Positions 55,460-64,000 of a DNA stretch of 64,000 nucleotides are shown piece after piece. Position numbers and translations under genes: made by a program. The stretch is from Psylliodes chrysocephalus. Lineage: Eukaryota; Arthropoda; Insecta; Coleoptera; Chrysomelidae. The DNA is taken from contig OV651829.1 of assembly GCA_927349885.1 (NCBI GenBank), forward strand, positions 17,189,112 through 17,253,111. The letters run 5' to 3'. Within the stretch, counting starts at the first letter, position 1. Every line of letters begins with the position of its first letter. The notes beneath the pieces were generated by a model. That model was given only the letters and a program-made list of their open reading frames with translations, was not told the origin of the DNA and searched no databases.

Positions 55460-58213
55460 CATGGGCGAAGTTATGTCATCAGATCTGGGGGGGCTAAAGC
55501 CCTAGCCCTAGTCATATAATATATAATAGTTCTAGAGGTATACCTACTGAAGTTAAGTAAAAAAATTCTGGCGAATCTATGAAAATGGATAAAATATCAT
55601 ATATCGATTCTAAACAAAGTTTTGCAAAATTTCAATATTGTGAATTTGTAGATATCCATTTATGGTAAAAAACTAAATTTTACGACTTGCACTTGGAAAA
55701 TAATGAATACTTCAGTTTTGATTTTGACATTAACACCATATAGATTGCAATTTGCTGGGGACTTTTTCGCAGATTTCATTTTTAACATAAACACTATCAC
55801 ATACTATAAGAAATAAACAAATTTAAAGCTAAAAAGTAAGAAAAACTCGAATTGTAATTGATACAAATTAAAATGTAAACAATGAACTCGTTGCCAAATG
55901 ATGAATTGATTTTAAAACAAAATTAATAAATGAACTGAAATTAAAAAAAAAAATTAATATAATAAATCGGTTTTATAAAAAAGTCCTTAAATGAATATAG
56001 AGTATGATTACATATTACTATACACAAATTTTGATTCTTAAATAAAAGGTCTTATCCACTTCTTCAAGAGCTAAAATCCGACGACGTAGCGAAATTTAGC
56101 TACTTCTGGCAACACTGAACGATATCCTACTTATAGGGACCTTCTACAAATTTCCTCCAGAGGGCGTATCACTTAACTTGAATCGCGAATAAAGATCCTT
56201 CCAATTATATCTTCTCAAGGAAGTGTAGGATTTGGAGTGGCTTCAAGTTAGGTAAATCTCCCTCTTCTATTTGATATGCTCCTAGGTATAGTGCCCTTGG
56301 ATTCTGAAGTGCTACACATTTAGTAAGAATGTGAATGAAGATTTTTTCCTTCTCCTCACAAAATCTGCACTACTCTCAGTTTACTAAGGTGTCATTTTAG
56401 TTGGCAATGTCCAGTAAGGATCCCTGTTACAAGTGTTCTCACTACTAGAAACATGTATATTACGATAACAGCTTAAAATACAATCTGGCTAATGTGGAAC
56501 ACCCCGAAAGCCTTGCCAGACTCGTCTAATGACCGTCAGGCGCGCTAAATTCGGCACGTTCGATTACTATTCCTCTCCTCGTTTAACTACCTGGCTTGTC
56601 AGGTCCTACCGAAATACGATTTTATAACCGAAACAGAAACCAAATTTCGGCTCCTTTCTTAGTTTCGGCCGAAACAGAAACAAGAACTATCTTTTAAGGC
56701 AATCTCTTATTGAAATTTGCAATATCTCATTGTAATCCTTGTTTTAGACTAATTAACTCGTATTATAAATTTTAGCTACATTTACTTTTTACCTGTTTAT
56801 TTATGTGATCAAAAGAAGCCATTAATAAATTTATTGACATGTTCACTTGAAACAAAGCAGAGAAGTTTGTGTGTACGTGCACTGTGTAGGAATGGCACCT
56901 GGCACAGTCGCCATTGTGCCGGACACAACATTGTGATACGAAAACTTTTAAAAGTAGTTTCGCTCTCGGCTGCAGTTTCGGCCAGTTTTCCGCCGAAACC
57001 GAAACTGTAATCGAAAATATTATTTAAAGCCAAAATTGGCCGAAACCGTAACCGACACTACTTGTGAGTCTGGCAGGCCTCCGTAATTGTAATTGTCAGC
57101 CAGACGTGTATTTTCACTTACGAATATTTTGAAATTTATCCTAAGTAGATGGATAATGTTCTTAAGATATGCGTGAGTGTGCAAAAATTTACTGATAATA
57201 ATTTAGGCACGTTTTTGGTATTGGGTAAGAAAGTTTTACACCAAAATATCCAAATTTCAAAACTTGACAGACATGCATTAAAACGACTAAAATCAAATTT
57301 TCAAAGGTAGCCATACCACAGAATATAAAACATATGTTTTATATGCTGTGGCCATACCATGACCATTTGTCATATTTGAAGTCGTTTAGTTGACGAGAAA
57401 AACCTAATTATTATTTTACATAAAATAATTGTAGTGTATTTCTACCTAGTTATAATTGGTATTAAATAAAATATTAACCACTGAAATGGCAAATTTTTTA
57501 TATGCATGAAAGAGCTGCTCAACTGTCAAAAAGTTTTCAGTATAATTTCGTTAAGGGTACCCACCAAAAGAAAAATTTCCGGAAATTTTTCTGGTTGTCA
57601 TGAAAGTGTTTTGAAATAACAGCAGTTGATTGGCTATAAAATGGAGGTGTAAAATTATAATTTAATCTATCACGTGACAAATTTTCAAACCCGGGAAAAT
57701 AAAAGCAAAAATATTATATTTTTTCCATTTAGAAGATATTACCAGACTCATTAGCCAATTTCGTAAATCAGCCAGACTTATTATTATAAACAGTTCATGA
57801 TTGTATCAATTTATATGCTCAATTTTCTGCCACACTCACTTTCCACTATCTGAGATAATCCAAACTGCTATTTTTATAAGCTTTATGTTCTAGTTTAGTA
57901 AATGTAAAATAGTTATGACTGGGAAAATAAGTGTCAGACTCAAAAATTTTGTTTTTTGTCACTAAGAGAACAGTTTATTTTTCGTATACACCGACTGGAA
58001 AAATGAATACGAAAAAAATTCACTGCCTCCTGAACTAAATATAAAATTGCAGAATAAATCAAATGGCACGGTTATTTTTATTTTTTAATTTCTGTTCTGA
58101 AATCTGAAATGTTTGGGTGGATGTGCGATAAATGTTCGAATTATTTTTGGGGGGGCTAATTTGGTTTTTGGGGGGGCTTAGCCCCCCCAAGCCCCCCCTT
58201 AACTTCGCCCATG
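55460..58213. mobile_element. 2.75 kb TIR element with 8-bp TSD (hAT-like), full length
   Basis: CATGGGCGAAGTTA at 55460 and its exact inverse ending at 58213 are flanked by CCTGTATC on both sides (55452-55459 and 58214-58221), a perfect 8-bp TSD. Looser inverted similarity includes the GGGGGGGCTAA(A)GCCC hairpin at each end. The interior has a LINE relic (56200-56450) and a block rich in CCGAAAC/GTTTCGG (56610-57055). No transposase was recognised. A truncated copy is at 17911-19363. Confidence 0.8.
56200..56450 (-). pseudogene. I-group LINE ORF2 C-terminal relic
   Basis: The minus strand reads RTLVTGILTGHCQLK, then in a second frame CRFCEEKEKIFIHILTKCVA and LQNPRALYLGAYQIEEGD. This is the LTGHxxL ... 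CxxCxxExExxxHILxxC zinc motif that follows RNase H in R1/I-type LINEs. Compare 23160-23300. Confidence 0.75.
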
Positions 58214-58440
58214 CCTGTATCCCAAAATTTTTAGACTAACTCCAAAATATACTTTCGATGGACTTTTAATGTTGACTGTTAAACAGTTGGGCAGTTCTAT
58301 TAGCACATTCATTATTCGCAAAAAAGTGAATTATTTGCACCTTCTTAGCAAATGAGTAAACCATTATCACTGATATGCCACTTTTATGCCGACTCTACAA
58401 CGAAATAAACTAAATCTTACTACTTTATATCGACCAACCC
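58214..58440. other. No recognisable feature
   Basis: Short AT-rich spacer between the 55460 element's TSD and the GACGTC repeat cluster. Confidence 0.4.
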
Positions 58441-58610
58441 AGACAGCACAAAGACATCTTTAAGACGTCCATAAGACGTCTGTCAGAGACAGGACAAACG
58501 TCTAAAAGACGTCTTTTGACGCCGGCCAGACGTCTTAAAGACATCTTTAAGACGCCTGATGTTACAAAAGGTAACGTTCTTAAGACATCTTGAATATGTC
58601 TGTTTTTCGA
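58441..58610. repeat. Cluster of AAGACGTCTT-type palindromic decamers
   Basis: At least eight variants of (T)AAGAC(G/A)TCTT occur in both orientations within 170 bp. Each is close to self-complementary, so the block can fold in many ways. It abuts the TSD of the next element at 58612. Confidence 0.85.
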
Positions 58611-58910
58611 CATTGGTAACAGAGCTGGGACGAATCCTCAAAAAAATGATTCGAATCACGAATCCGAATCACGAGATGTGATTCGAATCACGGATCCTAT
58701 GTCCGAATCCTTTTTTCAATAAAAAAGGATTCGAATCAAGTGATTCGAATCTATTTTTTTGGATCACGAATACGAATCACTGTCAGTATCTTTCCATGGT
58801 ATTATGTATGCTTCCGAATCTAGTATCAATATCAACTATGTGTCTATTGCGGACTAAGACTTGCATACAAATGGTCGTTACAAGAAGATGTTGACAAGAA
58901 TAAACTTATT

Positions 58911-59181
58911 ACGGGGTGGGTGGCTCAGTGGTAGAGTCTCTGCCTGCGGATCCAAGGGTCTCAGGTTCGAATCCCACCGTTGGCCGGGATTTTCTCATTT
59001 AATTTAATTATTTAAAATTAAGTCTGATGCTTTGGTAGGATTCCCCACTCCACCATTCACTGTTGGGTTCTAATTAACAGTGCTGTTCCTAAAGTGGCAC
59101 TGGGAAACAGTAACAAAGCCTACACAGAACACGAGGCTAATAACCATAGCAATTGATGCCGATGACACAAAAAAAAAAAAA
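58911..59181 (+). repeat. tRNA-derived SINE
   Basis: A-box TGGCTCAGTGG (58921-58931) and B-box GGTTCGAATCC (58964-58974) are perfect polymerase III promoter boxes at tRNA spacing, but the anticodon arm does not fold. The body runs to an A run at 59169-59181. CTTATT just before (58905-58910) and just after (59186-59191) may be the TSD. Confidence 0.8.
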
Positions 59182-59439
59182 TTAGCTTATTTTTTTTTCT
59201 ATTAATATGAACCATAAATAAATTAGAATCTACAAAAAATATATATTTTATTTTAATATAAAAACAAAATAATAAGCAAACAATGAAATAAAAATAACAA
59301 TGAAATAAAAATAGCACCAAAATTTCGAGGTGCGTCGATTATAATTGCAAACAAAAATAATCGATAGACTGAACCAGACGAAGGAAGCAAGTGTTAAATT
59401 TTAGGATTTTTTTATGTTGGATATTCAATGCTAATTTGT

Positions 59440-60100
59440 GATATCAAAGAAGGAAGCAGAGCGCACCTATGCAGTTTTGAGTTGAAACCTATGCCATATT
59501 TTTATGCTATTTTAAAGCTATTTTTATGCTACTGGTTTTTTGCAAAAATCAAGTCAGCAGAGCACCTCCGTTTTTAAGTTTTTTTCCAAAAACATCGACA
59601 CATTATTTTTAGGCTCTTAAAATATGATTTTTAAACAATACAGGGTGCTTTGCTGGCTTCGAACGAAGCCACTAAAGCACTTCTAACAAAGCACCCTGTA
59701 TTAAACACTATTTTTTTCGAAAAGTGTGATAATATTTTAAGATCCTAAAAATGGCTTAAACATGTGACATAAGTAGTGTTTCCAGGAAAAAAAAATAAAC
59801 CGCGGTACTCTGCTAACTTTGTTTCAGCAAATCACCCTGTATTATTTAAAAATAGCAATTTTTGGTAAAGTTTCAAAATATTTCAAGAGCCTAAAAATGC
59901 AGTGTGGTTATTTTTAGAAAAAAGCTTTAAAAAATGAGGTGCTCTGCTGGCTTCGTTCGAAGCTAGAGAGAACCTTGATTTTTGTAAAAAACGAGGAGCA
60001 TAAAATTTTTAAATAGGGTATAAAAATAGCCTTAAAATAGCTCAAAAATATGGAATAGGTTTTAACTCAAAATTGTACTTTACTGCCTTCTTTGACATTC
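59440..60100. repeat. ~650-bp foldback with an inner CAGGGTGCTTTG hairpin
   Basis: 59440-59655 and 59850-60100 are inverted copies (GAAACCTATGCCATATTTTT, GCTATTTTAAAGCTATTTTT, CAGCAGAGCACCTC). Between them, ACAGGGTGCTTTG (59642) and CAAAGCACCCTGT (59688-59700) form a smaller nested hairpin. Confidence 0.75.
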
Positions 60101-60360
60101 ATTTGTAGATTCTTACGTTTATCTTCTAAATATTAACAATTGGTCTTCAGTTTGTTTCAGTTTACACTTCGCGACAAGTGAAAGCGTGAGTTGACCATTC
60201 GCGCCGGCGTAGTTTGGTCTCTAAAAGGATCCGAGACTAATATTGGTGATTCGAATACGAATCCTTAAGAATTTCCTTTTTTTCTTAAGTATTCGAATAC
60301 CGCACGCGGATCCTCAAAAAGGATTCGAATCCTATGTGATTCGAATCCTCCCCAGCTCTG

Positions 60361-60917
60361 ATTGGTGAAACGTACTCTCGGATTTAGTTTTAAAAGCGTC
60401 TGTAAATTCCTTCTATACAAAATAAAACACATATTTTCTATAAACATTATTATTAACAAAACACTGAAACATTTCGTTAAAAAAGTAATATTACAATTTT
60501 TTATTTGTTTCTTCCTCCGTTTAGTAGTTAATCTTCTGTCTGATGCTCTTCTGAGCCAGTCAGGGTTGCAATAATTTTAACTGACAAATTCGCTTTAATA
60601 GGATTTTCAGTAGATAGTGTGGGTTAAGGGTGGTCAAAGAATAGCAATCTTCCTGTAGTTTCAACTCTAATTCAGATATATTTACATCTGATGAAGTTTC
60701 TAAGTCAGCTCTAGACACCTAGACGTACTTAAAACACTAATAAGGGTTCTTCGTTCTTCTATTTGGTTTTTCAGTACATGCAGTAAACTTTTATGCCTAT
60801 AAATTTACAGTAATCCACGGCACAAGACCCAAATAAAAAAATCAGCAAATAACGAACAAAAACTAACCTCTTAGCTTTCATCTTCAACATCAACGACAAA
60901 TGGGACAAATGACAACG
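60361..60917. other. No recognisable feature
   Basis: Spacer between the hAT-like element and the LINE tail. Confidence 0.4.

Positions 60918-64000
<3,083 letters not shown>

Larger units (their letters stand above)
58620..60360. mobile_element. hAT-like non-autonomous element with GATTCGAATC subterminal repeats
   Basis: CAGAGCTGGG at 58620 and its inverse ending at 60360 are flanked by ATTGGTAA (58612-58619) and ATTGGTGA (60361-60368), a 7-of-8 TSD. Both subterminal zones (58640-58790, 60240-60350) carry several copies of the palindrome GATTCGAATC, probable transposase-binding sites. No transposase is present. The element contains a tRNA-derived SINE and a large foldback. Confidence 0.8.

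Noticed and set aside
58911..58980. Functional tRNA gene
   Set aside because: A and B boxes are perfect, but the anticodon arm and acceptor stem do not pair, and a SINE body with A run follows.

Overview
This window is AT-rich insect nuclear DNA. It is almost entirely transposable-element (TE) debris surrounding one recognisable host gene, the glial-cells-missing transcription factor gene gcm. The insect assignment rests on the GCM domain exons with metazoan splice sites plus a TE mix usual in insects: jockey/CR1- and R1-like LINEs, Penelope, Gypsy, piggyBac, PIF/Harbinger, mariner, hAT-like elements and MITEs. I cannot resolve the order. Two runs of exactly 500 N (12109-12608 and 31618-32117) divide the window into contig A (1-12108), contig B (12609-31617) and contig C (32118-64000). 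The fixed gap size suggests scaffolder-inserted gaps.

Contig A: gcm exons lie on the minus strand at 6719-6385 (first half of the GCM domain) and 1196-946 (second half). The 5.2 kb intron between them is mostly one TE (1749-6356) loaded with a 10-bp satellite and an A-rich AAATTGTC array. To the right is a LINE endonuclease fragment broken by a 3 kb THAP-bearing hAT-like element. To the left are a 5S-rRNA-derived SINE and a LINE fragment.

Contig B: two plus-strand exons (19841-19940 and 27147-28033, the latter with stop codon and poly(A) signal) continue gcm exactly in phase, although they sit on the other strand beyond a gap. I infer that contig B is inverted and misplaced; it would fit to the left of contig A. 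This agrees with contig A's right end overlapping contig C's left end almost perfectly. The rest of B is piggyBac, a second 5S SINE, MITEs nested in MITEs, a Tc/mariner-type transposase split by an R1-like LINE, a Gypsy gag-pol relic, a LINE ORF1 relic and a Harbinger relic.

Contig C has no host gene that I can recognise. From left to right it holds the LINE endonuclease, a long-TIR element carrying a conserved but unnamed protein (34.8-37.5 kb), a Penelope-like element (40.4-42.3 kb), a mariner-like element with very long inverted repeats (43.1-45.6 kb), a full-length THAP/hAT-like element (49.1-52.4 kb), another 8-bp-TSD element (55.5-58.2 kb), a hAT-like element with nested palindromes and a tRNA-derived SINE (58.6-60.4 kb), and a LINE running off the right edge with a 230-bp (TTA)n tail.

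Nothing here is a prokaryotic operon or defence system. The main result is the broken gcm gene model and its cause. Secondary points of interest are the satellite-bearing intron element, the long-TIR element with its cysteine-rich protein, and the insertion nesting. All similarity statements come from reading the sequence and general family knowledge; no database was searched.
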